DNA from: Flagellimonas sp947499585
GTDB lineage: Bacteria; Bacteroidota; Bacteroidia; Flavobacteriales; Flavobacteriaceae
Assembly: GCF_044596045.1 (NCBI RefSeq)
Contig: NZ_CP138995.1
Span: 3,100,001-3,164,000, forward strand
Direction of reading: 5' to 3'
DNA: 64,000 nucleotides
The notes beneath the pieces were generated by a model. That model made no database searches, was not told where the DNA came from, and saw nothing but the letters and a program-made list of their open reading frames with translations. A program made the translations under genes and the position numbers. This document shows positions 26,673 through 34,965 of this stretch, piece after piece (position 1 is the stretch's first letter; each line of letters begins with the position of its first letter).

Positions 26673-27758
26673 ATGAAATCTACCGCATTAAGTGAAACAC
26701 ATATTTCTTTAGGAGCTAAAATGGTTCCCTTTGCTGGCTATAATATGCCAGTGTCTTATGAGGGAATAAATATTGAACATGAAACTGTTAGAAAGGCCGT
26801 TGGCGTATTTGATGTTTCGCATATGGGCGAATTTCTTCTTGAAGGCCCCAAGGCATTGGAGCTCATCCAAAAAGTAACGTCTAACGATGCTTCCAAACTG
26901 TTAATTGGTAAGGCACAATATAGTTGCTTTCCCAATGAGACAGGTGGGATTGTCGACGATTTAATCGTTTATAAGATAAAAGAAGAAACGTATCTATTGG
27001 TGGTGAATGCTTCAAATATTGAAAAAGATTGGAATCATATTTCAAAATACAATGAAGTGATTGGGGCCACACTACGTGACCTATCTGATGAGTATTCCTT
27101 ATTGGCAATTCAAGGCCCCAAAGCTGTTGATGCTATGCAATCCTTGTCTTCCATTGATCTTTCCTCAATAAAGTTCTACAACTTTGTTGTTGGTGATTTT
27201 GCAGGTATAGAACATGTTATTATTTCAGCAACTGGCTATACAGGTTCTGGAGGGTTTGAGATTTATTGTAAAAACACTGAGGTCAAACAGGTTTGGGACA
27301 AGGTATTGGAGGCAGGAGCAGGTTTTGGGATAAAACCTATTGGTTTAGCTGCCAGGGATACACTTAGGTTAGAAATGGGATATTGTCTCTATGGTAACGA
27401 TATTGATGACACTACTTCTCCGTTAGAAGCAGGATTAGGGTGGGTTACCAAATTCACCAAAGATTTTGTCAACAGCAAAGCTTTGGCAAAAGAAAAGGAA
27501 GAAGGACCCAAGCGAAAATTAATTGCTTTCCAAATGGAAGAGAAAGGAATTCCAAGAAGTGGTTATGTTATATTAAATGAAGAAGGGAATGAAATTGGAA
27601 AAGTCACATCTGGCACCATGTCCCCTTCTCTTTCAAAAGGGATTGGTTTGGGATATGTTACTACGGAAAATTCAAAAGTAGATAGTAAAATACACATTCA
27701 GATAAGAAAAAATCAAGTTCCCGCCACTATTGTAAAACTTCCATTTTACAAATCATAA
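26673..27758 (+). CDS. gcvT: Aminomethyltransferase (glycine cleavage T-protein)
   Basis: 361 residues, normal length. Typical GcvT features: F-D-V-S-H-M-G-E-F near 47-55, A-R-D-T-L-R-L-E-M-G-Y-C-L-Y-G near 228-242, and G-x-V-T-S-G-T-x-S-P-S near 310-320. It transfers the methylene group from the aminomethyl-H-protein to tetrahydrofolate. The partners GcvH and GcvP are not in the window. The glutaminase gene starts right after its stop codon. Confidence 0.96.
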   Translation: MKSTALSETHISLGAKMVPFAGYNMPVSYEGINIEHETVRKAVGVFDVSHMGEFLLEGPKALELIQKVTSNDASKLLIGKAQYSCFPNETGGIVDDLIVYKIKEETYLLVVNASNIEKDWNHISKYNEVIGATLRDLSDEYSLLAIQGPKAVDAMQSLSSIDLSSIKFYNFVVGDFAGIEHVIISATGYTGSGGFEIYCKNTEVKQVWDKVLEAGAGFGIKPIGLAARDTLRLEMGYCLYGNDIDDTTSPLEAGLGWVTKFTKDFVNSKALAKEKEEGPKRKLIAFQMEEKGIPRSGYVILNEEGNEIGKVTSGTMSPSLSKGIGLGYVTTENSKVDSKIHIQIRKNQVPATIVKLPFYKS

Positions 27759-28673
27759 ATGAAAGACTTTCAGCCCATCATAAAAAAAATTGTCAACGAA
27801 GCCAAAAGGCAAACTGACAAGGGCAAAGTGGCAAACTATATCCCCGAACTATCCAACATTGATCCCAACAAATTTGGTATCTGCATATTGGATAATAATG
27901 GCGTTGAATATAAAGCTGGGGATTCCAATGAACAGTTTTCAATACAAAGTATTTCAAAAGTGTTGTCCTTATCCATGGCTTTTTCCATGATTGGTGAAGA
28001 TTTGTGGAAGCGTGTTGGTGTGGAACCATCTGGGGACCCATTCAACCATCTATCCCTATTGGAAATGGAGAACGGTATTCCTAGGAACCCCTTAATAAAT
28101 GCAGGAGCCATAGTTATAAGTGACATTTTAATTTCAAATCTAAAAGATCCAAAATCAGATTTTTTAAAATATGTTCAAGGCATTGCCAATGACCCTTCCA
28201 TCTCTTATGATGAAAAAGTTGCAGAATCAGAAAAAAGAACCGGTTTCAGAAACTATGCTGCCGCGTATTTAATAAAATCCTTTGGAAACTTAGAAAACGA
28301 TGTTGAAACGGTATTGGATTTTTATTTCCATTCTTGTTCCATTAAAATGTCATGCGAACAATTGGTGAAGGTTTTCTACATTTTCATGAACAGGGGAAAC
28401 TGCTTGCAAAATAACAACTACCTAAAATTGCCACAGGTAAAACGTATTAATGCCATAATGCTTAGTTGTGGTTTTTATGATGAGGCAGGGGAATTTGCCT
28501 TTGAGGTAGGCTTGCCTGGAAAAAGTGGTGTAGGTGGAGGAATTGTTGCCTTATTACCCAATACGTTTTGTGTAGCTACATGGTCACCTGGATTAAATAA
28601 AAAAGGAAATTCCAAACTAGGTATGCTGGCTTTGGAAAAACTAACGACCGATACCGGTTTGTCAATATTTTAA
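27759..28673 (+). CDS. glsA: Glutaminase
   Basis: 304 residues, the length of the bacterial serine-dependent glutaminase family. The catalytic S64-x-x-K67 lies in I-Q-S-I-S-K-V; G-I-P-R-N-P-L-I-N-A-G-A-I and G-K-S-G-V-G-G-G-I are family signatures. It hydrolyses glutamine to glutamate and ammonia. The ATG abuts the gcvT stop codon and the next gene begins 3 bases after its end, so gcvT-glsA-SDR are probably one transcript. Confidence 0.95.
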   Translation: MKDFQPIIKKIVNEAKRQTDKGKVANYIPELSNIDPNKFGICILDNNGVEYKAGDSNEQFSIQSISKVLSLSMAFSMIGEDLWKRVGVEPSGDPFNHLSLLEMENGIPRNPLINAGAIVISDILISNLKDPKSDFLKYVQGIANDPSISYDEKVAESEKRTGFRNYAAAYLIKSFGNLENDVETVLDFYFHSCSIKMSCEQLVKVFYIFMNRGNCLQNNNYLKLPQVKRINAIMLSCGFYDEAGEFAFEVGLPGKSGVGGGIVALLPNTFCVATWSPGLNKKGNSKLGMLALEKLTTDTGLSIF

Positions 28674-28676
28674 TAT

Positions 28677-29498
28677 TTGGATAAAAAAAAGATACTCATA
28701 CTTGGGGCAAGTGGTTTTATAGGCAACGCCATCTACAAAGAACTCTGCTCCTACTTTGACACATATGGCACCTATTGTTCCAATACCTCTTTCTCTAAAA
28801 ACCAGCAGTTTTACAGATATGACTTAGAGGAAGACGATATTTTTCATGTTTTGGAAAAGGTAAATCCCGATTTCATTATTTCTGCTTTACGTGGAAATTT
28901 TGGCTCCCAGATTCAAGCGCATCAGCATTTAATGGAATACATTATAAAGCATGAGTCCAAATTATATTTTATCTCTTCTGCCAATGTTTTTGATGCATAT
29001 AGTAAATTTCCTTCATACGAATCTGACAAAACACTTTCGGAAAGTGTTTATGGCAGGCTTAAGATCAAGATAGAGAATATGATGATGCGGTTACCGAAAG
29101 AGAAAACCGCTATTTTGAGAGTCCCAATGGTTTTTGGAAATACATCGCCCAGGGTTAAGGAAATTAGAACATGTTTGGAAAATAATGAACCTATAGACGT
29201 GTTTCCAAACCTTATTATAAATGTTACCAATGATGACAAACTTACCCAACAAATTCATTATTTAATCAATAGGGATAAAAGCGGTGTTTTTCATTTAGGT
29301 AGTGTAGATCTAATTCAACACGAGGAGTTCATTAAGGAGGTTATAAAACGTATGGGGAATTTTCATCCCTTGCTAAAACGAGTCTTTACCACTAATGAAG
29401 ATCGCTATTTAGCAGCATTGCCCAAGGATAATAAACTACCTAAAAACCTTAGGATTCGCTATCAAGATATTATTGATCATCATATTACGGTTGATTAA
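28677..29498 (+). CDS. NAD(P)-dependent SDR-type sugar nucleotide epimerase/reductase
   Basis: 273 residues from a TTG start (28677); the next codons give D-K-K-K-I-L-I-L-G-A-S-G-F-I-G, the Rossmann G-x-x-G-x-x-G at the N-terminus. The catalytic Y-x-x-x-K is Y-G-R-L-K near residues 124-128, with the usual upstream S-S-A-N. It resembles RmlD-like (dTDP-4-dehydrorhamnose reductase) extended SDRs, but no substrate can be named. The TTG start is favoured because no ATG lies before the glycine motif. Confidence 0.8.
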   Translation: MDKKKILILGASGFIGNAIYKELCSYFDTYGTYCSNTSFSKNQQFYRYDLEEDDIFHVLEKVNPDFIISALRGNFGSQIQAHQHLMEYIIKHESKLYFISSANVFDAYSKFPSYESDKTLSESVYGRLKIKIENMMMRLPKEKTAILRVPMVFGNTSPRVKEIRTCLENNEPIDVFPNLIINVTNDDKLTQQIHYLINRDKSGVFHLGSVDLIQHEEFIKEVIKRMGNFHPLLKRVFTTNEDRYLAALPKDNKLPKNLRIRYQDIIDHHITVD

Positions 29499-29516
29499 TT
29501 TTTTGAAAATTGTTTT

Positions 29517-29548
29517 TTGAAAATTTAAAAGTGATTTAGCTAACTTTA
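29517..29548 (+). promoter_or_regulatory. Possible promoter of the pterin dehydratase gene
   Basis: TTG at 29517-29519, 21 bases, then TAACTTTA at 29541-29548 (one mismatch to TAnnTTTG), 16 bases before the ATG at 29565. Confidence 0.4.
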
Positions 29549-29564
29549 GGAAAATTGAAAGTTA

Positions 29565-29852
29565 ATGGAAAAGTTAAGTATTGACCAGATTGAAGAGTTT
29601 CTAAAGGACATAGACGGATGGGCTTATATGGATGGTGCAATTTGGAAATCATTTAAGTTCCAAGATTTTAAAGACACCTTTTCCATAATGACGAGGATTG
29701 CCTTTGAATGTGAAAAACAAAATCATCATCCTAACTGGGAAAATGTATACAATAATCTCACCATCAAATTAAATACACATGATGTAGGTGGTATTACCCA
29801 AAATGATTTCAACCTTGCTAAAAGCATAGAAAAAATTGTCAATAACAAATAG
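29565..29852 (+). CDS. Pterin-4a-carbinolamine dehydratase
   Basis: 95 residues. The family signature H-H-P-N-W-E-N-V-Y-N-x-L and L-x-T-H-D-V-G-G-I-T is present at about 53-78, with the two adjacent histidines of the active site. It dehydrates 4a-hydroxytetrahydrobiopterin in pterin recycling. No aromatic amino acid hydroxylase is nearby, and many bacteria carry this enzyme without one (a role in molybdopterin or folate repair has been proposed for the family). Confidence 0.92.
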   Translation: MEKLSIDQIEEFLKDIDGWAYMDGAIWKSFKFQDFKDTFSIMTRIAFECEKQNHHPNWENVYNNLTIKLNTHDVGGITQNDFNLAKSIEKIVNNK

Positions 29853-29873
29853 TGATACAGCTATAAGTTGCAC

Positions 29874-29903
29874 TTGACAAAGGGGCTTTTTTTGCTAAAT
29901 TTG
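29874..29903 (+). promoter_or_regulatory. yebC promoter (TTG-N19-TAAATTTG)
   Basis: TTG 29874-29876, exactly 19 bases, TAAATTTG 29896-29903, a perfect Bacteroidota promoter; the yebC ATG is 27 bases further on. Confidence 0.8.
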
Positions 29904-29930
29904 CCCCCTATCCATAACCAAAAATAATTC

Positions 29931-30641
29931 ATGGGAAGAGCATTTGAATTTAGAAAAGCGCGAAAAATGAAACGTTGGTCTGCAATGTCCAAAGCCTTTA
30001 CACGTATAGGCAAGGATATTGTAATGGCAGTAAAAGAAGGTGGGCCAGATCCCGATTCCAACTCTAGGTTACGAGCGGTCATTCAGAATGCCAAATCCGT
30101 CAACATGCCCAAGGACAATGTGGAGCGAGCAATAAAAAGAGCGAGCGACAAAAGTCTAGGCGATTATAAAGAGGTTTTGTTTGAAGGTTATGCACCGCAT
30201 GGTATCGCTATACTTGTAGAAACTGCAACTGATAATAATACCAGAACAGTAGCTAACATCAGAAGTTATTTCAACAAATGCAATGGTAGTCTGGGAACAT
30301 CGGGTTCTGTAGAATTCATGTTTGACCATACATGTAATTTCCGTATTCCTGCTGAAGGAATAGATCCGGAGGAGCTTGAGTTGGAAATGATTGATTTTGG
30401 AGCGGAGGAAGTATTTGTTGACGAGGACGGCATATTAATATATGCACCTTTTGAAAGCTTTGGAGCCATCCAAAAAGAATTGGAAAACAGAAGTTTGGAA
30501 ATCTTATCCTCTGGATTTGAACGTATTCCACAAGTTACAAAGGCATTAACCGAAGAACAAGCCGCTGATGTGGAAAAGCTATTGGAAAAAATAGAAGAGG
30601 ATGATGACGTCCAGAACGTCTATCATACAATGCAAGAATAG
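29931..30641 (+). CDS. yebC: YebC/PmpR family transcriptional/translational regulator
   Basis: 236 residues. The N-terminus M-G-R-A-F-E-F-R-K-A-R-K-M-K-R-W and G-G-P-D-P-D-S-N-S-R-L-R (about 41-52) are family signatures, as are N-M-P-K-D-N-V-E-R-A-I-K and the acidic third domain. Family members act as transcription regulators and, in recent work on the family, help ribosomes through difficult proline stretches. Own strong promoter upstream. Confidence 0.95.
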   Translation: MGRAFEFRKARKMKRWSAMSKAFTRIGKDIVMAVKEGGPDPDSNSRLRAVIQNAKSVNMPKDNVERAIKRASDKSLGDYKEVLFEGYAPHGIAILVETATDNNTRTVANIRSYFNKCNGSLGTSGSVEFMFDHTCNFRIPAEGIDPEELELEMIDFGAEEVFVDEDGILIYAPFESFGAIQKELENRSLEILSSGFERIPQVTKALTEEQAADVEKLLEKIEEDDDVQNVYHTMQE

Positions 30642-30709
30642 AATTTATTTAAAATTATCGTTTGTAAAGTGAGGCATTCTTTGTCGACCAATTAACAAAC
30701 TCTTCCGCC

Positions 30710-31204
30710 ATGCGTATCATAATTGTCAGTTTTGTTCTGTTCCTTACTCTTGGAATCTCGTATTCTCAAGAAATGACCTCTACCCAACTTCTTGAAATCA
30801 TAGAACAAGAGGCCGATACGGTTAAGGCTAATGGCAATTCCATTCAGTTCTTATTGAAAGAGACCGTGCTGATTTGTATTTACGATGAGAATGCCAACAG
30901 AATGCGCATTATCTCACCTATTGTTAAACGTGAAGAAATTGGGGAGGAAGAATTATTAAATGCATTTGTAGCTAACTTTCATTCCGCATTAGATGTAAAG
31001 TATGCTTTAAGTGATGAGATTATCTGGTCAGTTTTCACTCATCCGTTAATGGAACTTTCGGGGCATCAAGTTGTGGATGCCATAAACCAAGTATATTCTG
31101 CCGCCGTTACCTTTGGTGGTTCTTATTCAAGTACAAACATTGTATTTCCGGGGAATACAAAAAAGACGGAAAAGCCTAAACCTAAGCTTTTAAATAAAAT
31201 TTAA
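30710..31204 (+). CDS. Exported protein of unknown function
   Basis: 164 residues with a signal peptide (M-R-I-I-I-V-S-F-V-L-F-L-T-L-G... cleavage near S-Y-S/Q-E). The mature part (about 20-145) looks like one small alpha/beta domain with strands such as V-L-I-C-I-Y-D and I-I-S-P-I; the pattern recalls YbjN/CesT-type folds, but this is only an impression. The tail is lysine- and proline-rich. It overlaps the end of the convergent acyltransferase gene by 4 bases. Confidence 0.7.
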   Translation: MRIIIVSFVLFLTLGISYSQEMTSTQLLEIIEQEADTVKANGNSIQFLLKETVLICIYDENANRMRIISPIVKREEIGEEELLNAFVANFHSALDVKYALSDEIIWSVFTHPLMELSGHQVVDAINQVYSAAVTFGGSYSSTNIVFPGNTKKTEKPKPKLLNKI

Positions 31205-31740
31205 AAACTATATCCAGGTATTTTGCCTAAAACTCCTTTATAGAACTCATGGAATATTTTAAAATCTTCTTTCATTTCACCTGTGGGGTAAATAGCTTCT
31301 GATATTTTGACTTGTTTTTTTCCAAAGTCAAAAGCAACAGCTACAATGGGTACTTGGGCCATTACTGCGATATGGTAAAACCCAGTTTTTAGTTCAGTTA
31401 CTTTTTTTCGGGTACCCTCTGGTGCTAATGCAAACCTGAAAATCTTTCTTTCCCTGAAAATCTCAACAATACTTTCAACCGTATTGGAACTTTTTGAACG
31501 ATCTATTGGCGCACCACCTGTCCACCTAAAAAACCATCCGAATGGAGGTTTAAAAAGGCTTTTCTTTCCTATGTAATTGATTTCTTCATTAAGTACTTTG
31601 CGGACTATTAACCCCAAAAAGAAATCCATCCAATGCGTATGTGGAACCACAATTACCACACATTTATCCACATTGGGAAATGAACCAATGAGCTTCCAGC
31701 CTAAAACTTTAAAATATAAAAACTTGGAAAGCTTGTGCAT
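31201..31740 (-). CDS. 1-acyl-glycerol-3-phosphate acyltransferase-like protein
   Basis: 179 residues. The PlsC-family H-x4-D motif is H34-T-H-W-M-D39, and the E-G-T-R motif follows as A-P-E-G-T-R-K-K near 109-116. It probably transfers an acyl group to a lipid or other acceptor at the inner membrane; it is shorter than PlsC and similar to small acyltransferases of unknown acceptor. It is the last gene of the leftward run that includes kdnB and kdsB, so a role in envelope lipids fits. Confidence 0.85.
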   Translation of the reverse strand: MHKLSKFLYFKVLGWKLIGSFPNVDKCVVIVVPHTHWMDFFLGLIVRKVLNEEINYIGKKSLFKPPFGWFFRWTGGAPIDRSKSSNTVESIVEIFRERKIFRFALAPEGTRKKVTELKTGFYHIAVMAQVPIVAVAFDFGKKQVKISEAIYPTGEMKEDFKIFHEFYKGVLGKIPGYSF

Positions 31741-31788
31741 GCATTTTGTTTAATCTACTTATGTGAAATGTAGAAGTGGGCCAAAGCC

Positions 31789-32916
31789 CTATATTTTTTG
31801 ATAAATTTCTTGAAGACGCTCTGGAGTCATGATATTTTTCCAATCTTTTCCTAGCGCATTTTCCCAAAGGGCTTCCATGCCCAACGCAACATTTACCAAT
31901 ATATCAAAATCATTCTGTGTCAAATTAGCGCAAACTCCTTGCGGAAGGTGAATGCTATGTTTTTCCACCATTCTGTGAAATAACTGAACTCCTTCTGGAT
32001 AAAATTCCTCGAGATGTTGAAAAACCAAGCAGTTTCCTATTCCATGTTTAATGCCAAGAAGGTAGGAAAGTCCATAGCTCATAGCATGGGCAATCCCTAC
32101 TTGAGAATAGGCAATACTCATACCTCCATGCCAAGAGGCCATCATCAATTTATCTCTTGATTCTTCAATTGAAACATCTTCTAAAAAAACTTCAATACAA
32201 AGCTCAAGGGCTTTCTCTCCATAGCTTTGACTAAATGCATTTAAATATGTTCCATTCAACGATTCTATACAATGAATAAAACAGTCCATACCTGTAAAGA
32301 ACCATTGTTCTTTTGGTACTGTAATTGTTAAATCTGGGTCTAAGATTACCTGGTCATACGTAGTAAAGTCAGAATTGATTCCAAGTTTTTTCTCAGGGCC
32401 TAGCAGAACCGTTGTTCTAGAAACTTCTGCTCCCGTACCACTAATTGTGGGGATTCCAACATGGTACAGAGATGGTTTACTAACTAAATCCCATCCTTGA
32501 TAGTCTTGAGCTTTACCTTTATTATTTAAAAGTATGGCAACCGCCTTAGCCAAATCTAACAGGGTTCCGCCACCTATGCCAATAATTCCAGATGGTGATT
32601 CTTCAAATGTTTCTCTGATTCTTTGGACTATAGCATCTACCTGTTCTGTCTTTGGTTCTTCCTCAGCAGATACAAAAATGATTTCATCATTGAACATTAT
32701 TGGAATACGACCTACTAACCCTTTATCTTCAAAAAAATCATCTATTAAAAAAATAAATGGAGCTTCAGAATTATGACGTTTGGGCAATAAGACATCACCT
32801 AATTGATTAAAACTTCCCTGACCAAAAACTACTCTCGGCACCATGGGGAAATTGCGGTACGAAGTGTTCTGATTTGATGTAATTTCCTTTTTCTTCAAAT
32901 TGTTCTCTGTCTTCAT
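31789..32916 (-). CDS. kdnB: Iron-containing alcohol dehydrogenase, probable Kdo 8-oxidase KdnB
   Basis: 375 residues. The N-terminal region N-F-P-M-V-P-R-V-V-F-G-Q-G-S-F-N-Q-L is like that of KdnB; G-I-G-G-G-T-L-L-D-L-A-K is the NAD-binding loop; G-M-D-C-F-I-H-C-I-E, A-H-A-M-S-Y-G and G-I-K-H-G-I-G-N supply the metal-binding D and H residues of the Fe-ADH family. KdnB of Shewanella oxidises Kdo at C8, and KdnA then aminates it to give 8-amino-Kdo for lipopolysaccharide. The nearby kdsB supports this; no kdnA (PLP aminotransferase) is in the window. It begins at the stop codon of the HAD gene (1-base overlap). Confidence 0.78.
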   Translation of the reverse strand: MKTENNLKKKEITSNQNTSYRNFPMVPRVVFGQGSFNQLGDVLLPKRHNSEAPFIFLIDDFFEDKGLVGRIPIMFNDEIIFVSAEEEPKTEQVDAIVQRIRETFEESPSGIIGIGGGTLLDLAKAVAILLNNKGKAQDYQGWDLVSKPSLYHVGIPTISGTGAEVSRTTVLLGPEKKLGINSDFTTYDQVILDPDLTITVPKEQWFFTGMDCFIHCIESLNGTYLNAFSQSYGEKALELCIEVFLEDVSIEESRDKLMMASWHGGMSIAYSQVGIAHAMSYGLSYLLGIKHGIGNCLVFQHLEEFYPEGVQLFHRMVEKHSIHLPQGVCANLTQNDFDILVNVALGMEALWENALGKDWKNIMTPERLQEIYQKI

Positions 32917-33620
32917 CAGTTATCCAAATACTTCAAAATGTCCTTTAAGCTATTCAACTTCAAATGATTGTTCACTTGTTCCGCATCTGTAACCATTTCA
33001 TGTGCCCAAGTTGTATGGAAAGGCACATGTACTGCCTTCGCCCCAATATTCAATATAGGTAATACATCCGACTTTAAAGAATTTCCAATCATTAAAAACT
33101 CACTGACATTAATCTCCAAATGTTCCAATAAGTTGCTGTAATTGTTCTCTTTTTTATCGCTAAGTACCTCCACATGGTGAAAGTATTTAGAAATTCCCGA
33201 TTTATCCAATTTTCGTTCTTGATCCAGTAAATCTCCTTTGGTAAGTACTATTAACCTGTATTTATCGGCCAACTTGCTTAGCACCTCCTCTACCCCGTCC
33301 AATAATTCTACAGGATGAGAAATCATCTTTTTGCCAAGGTTTAAAATTTCTAAAATGGTTTCTTGAGGAATCTTGCCGTTTGATAAATCAAGTGCCGATT
33401 CTATCATGGAAAGAACAAACCCTTTTACGCCATAACCATAAAGCTCCAAGTTCTCCATCTCCATTTTAAAAAGCTCCTGATCTACTTTGTTTTTGGTTTC
33501 GTAGCCTTCCAATAATTCTGCAAAACGTTCTTCGGTTTCCCTAAAATAGGTTTCGTTCACCCATAGGGTGTCATCAGCGTCAAAGCCTATTACCTTAATA
33601 TCCTTAAAATCTATTTCCAT
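32916..33620 (-). CDS. HAD-superfamily hydrolase
   Basis: 234 residues. Motif I is D14-A-D16-D-T-L-W, motif II V-L-T-K-G-D, motif III around K in S-D-K-K-E-N-N, motif IV M-I-G-N-S-L-K-S-D. A helical cap lies between motifs I and II, so it is a C1-type phosphatase, unlike the capless tetrameric KdsC. It overlaps kdsB by 10 bases and kdnB by 1 base, so it is translated with them; it may act on a sugar phosphate of the same pathway, but the substrate is unknown. Confidence 0.85.
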   Translation of the reverse strand: MEIDFKDIKVIGFDADDTLWVNETYFRETEERFAELLEGYETKNKVDQELFKMEMENLELYGYGVKGFVLSMIESALDLSNGKIPQETILEILNLGKKMISHPVELLDGVEEVLSKLADKYRLIVLTKGDLLDQERKLDKSGISKYFHHVEVLSDKKENNYSNLLEHLEINVSEFLMIGNSLKSDVLPILNIGAKAVHVPFHTTWAHEMVTDAEQVNNHLKLNSLKDILKYLDN

Positions 33621-34339
33621 GCCTTTTTAGCGCGTTCTAAGTCCTCTGGGGTGTCAATTTCTATGCCAGTAACGTGTGTTTCCACCATTTTAATTTTTTT
33701 TCCGTACTCCAAAAATCGGATTGCCTCTATTTTTTCCTTTGCCTCTAATGGAAGCATTGGCAATCGCTGAAAATCCAACAAAGCTCTTTTTCTAAAGGCG
33801 TAAATTCCTTTATGCTTAAAATAAGTTGCCTCAACATTTGTATCTCTGGGGTAAGGAATCGGTGAGCGTGAAAAGTAAAGTGCAAAATCTTGATTGTCCA
33901 CTATTACTTTTACGGTGTTTGGGTTGGAAATTTCATCCCAATCTGTGATTGGGGTCATCAGAGAGGCCAAGTCTATTTCTTTTTCAGCATCCAGTTTAAA
34001 TACTTCAATAACTTTTTTCAAACTCTCCCCATCGATAAAGGGTTCATCTCCTTGAACATTAATTACAATATCAACGTCCATATCCTCCACGGCCTCGGCA
34101 ATTCTATCACTGCCACTTTCGTGCTCATTTTTGCTCATAAGCACTTGTCCGCCTATCCCCGAAATGGTTTCGAAGATGATATCACTATCCGTTACCACAT
34201 GGACCTCATCAAATAAGCCCGTTTGCACAGCTGCCTCATATGTTCGCACAATGACCGGTTTCCCGCCTAGGTCTTGCATTAGTTTTGCAGGAAATCTTGA
34301 GGCCTGGTACCTCGCGGGTATCATAGAAATTATCTTCAC
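33611..34339 (-). CDS. kdsB: CMP-Kdo synthetase (3-deoxy-manno-octulosonate cytidylyltransferase)
   Basis: 242 residues. The nucleotide-binding start I-P-A-R-Y-Q-A-S-R-F-P-A-K-L is present, followed by V-V-T-D-S-D, S-G-S-D-R-I-A-E-A and V-N-V-Q-G-D-E-P-F-I. It activates Kdo (or 8-amino-Kdo) with CTP for transfer to lipid A. It heads the kdsB-HAD-kdnB group. Confidence 0.95.
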   Translation of the reverse strand: MKIISMIPARYQASRFPAKLMQDLGGKPVIVRTYEAAVQTGLFDEVHVVTDSDIIFETISGIGGQVLMSKNEHESGSDRIAEAVEDMDVDIVINVQGDEPFIDGESLKKVIEVFKLDAEKEIDLASLMTPITDWDEISNPNTVKVIVDNQDFALYFSRSPIPYPRDTNVEATYFKHKGIYAFRKRALLDFQRLPMLPLEAKEKIEAIRFLEYGKKIKMVETHVTGIEIDTPEDLERAKKAWK

Positions 34340-34365
34340 TCCTATTATTAATTAATTTGATAAAA

Positions 34366-34941
34366 TTACCTCTTTGGTTTTGGTCTCAGCTTGCGGTAAA
34401 TCCTAAAAATGATAACCAATATTATAATAACCAAAATAGCTGCTATTGGGGGCACCAATATAGATGCCGTGGAGACCGCAACTGCAGTTCCTGTTTCTAC
34501 GGTCGCCACAATGGGGTTTGCAATTCCTCCAGTGGTTGCTGTAGATGTTAACCTGCCCGCAGCATTTGCTCCTTTAATTGCTGTCGCCGTTCCTCCTCCC
34601 GCAATGATTGCTAAAGACCAAGTAACAACAGGATCTAAATTTGCTACTGTAGATACAACTACCGCAGTTCCTGCGATGGCAGCTAACGGAACCGCCACAC
34701 TATCTAACGCATTATCTACCCAAGGGATGAAATAAGCAAAGATTTCAACAAAAGTGGCAACTCCAAGGGCAATAAGGGCTGCTAAACTTCCTATCCACTG
34801 CCAGCTTTCATTAAGTTCCCACACACCTAAATATGCAGCTAAGCTGAGTGCAAAAAGAGGTAAGAAAACTCTAAAGCCCACTGAAGCAGCTAAGCCTATA
34901 CCTAAAAATATGCTTATTATTGTATCTGGTGCTATTCCCAT
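34366..34941 (-). CDS. DUF4126 membrane protein
   Basis: 191 residues, strongly hydrophobic with about five to six membrane helices and many Ala/Gly/Thr residues; the start G-I-A-x-x-x-x-G-F-R-V-F-L-P-L and the A-G-G-G-T-A-T-A-I-K-G motif fit the DUF4126 family. Function unknown. It lies 24 bp after the helicase gene and 26 bp before kdsB on the same strand. Confidence 0.78.
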   Translation of the reverse strand: MGIAPDTIISIFLGIGLAASVGFRVFLPLFALSLAAYLGVWELNESWQWIGSLAALIALGVATFVEIFAYFIPWVDNALDSVAVPLAAIAGTAVVVSTVANLDPVVTWSLAIIAGGGTATAIKGANAAGRLTSTATTGGIANPIVATVETGTAVAVSTASILVPPIAAILVIIILVIIFRIYRKLRPKPKR

Positions 34942-34965
34942 GGTTGTGTCTAAAATAAGTTATTC

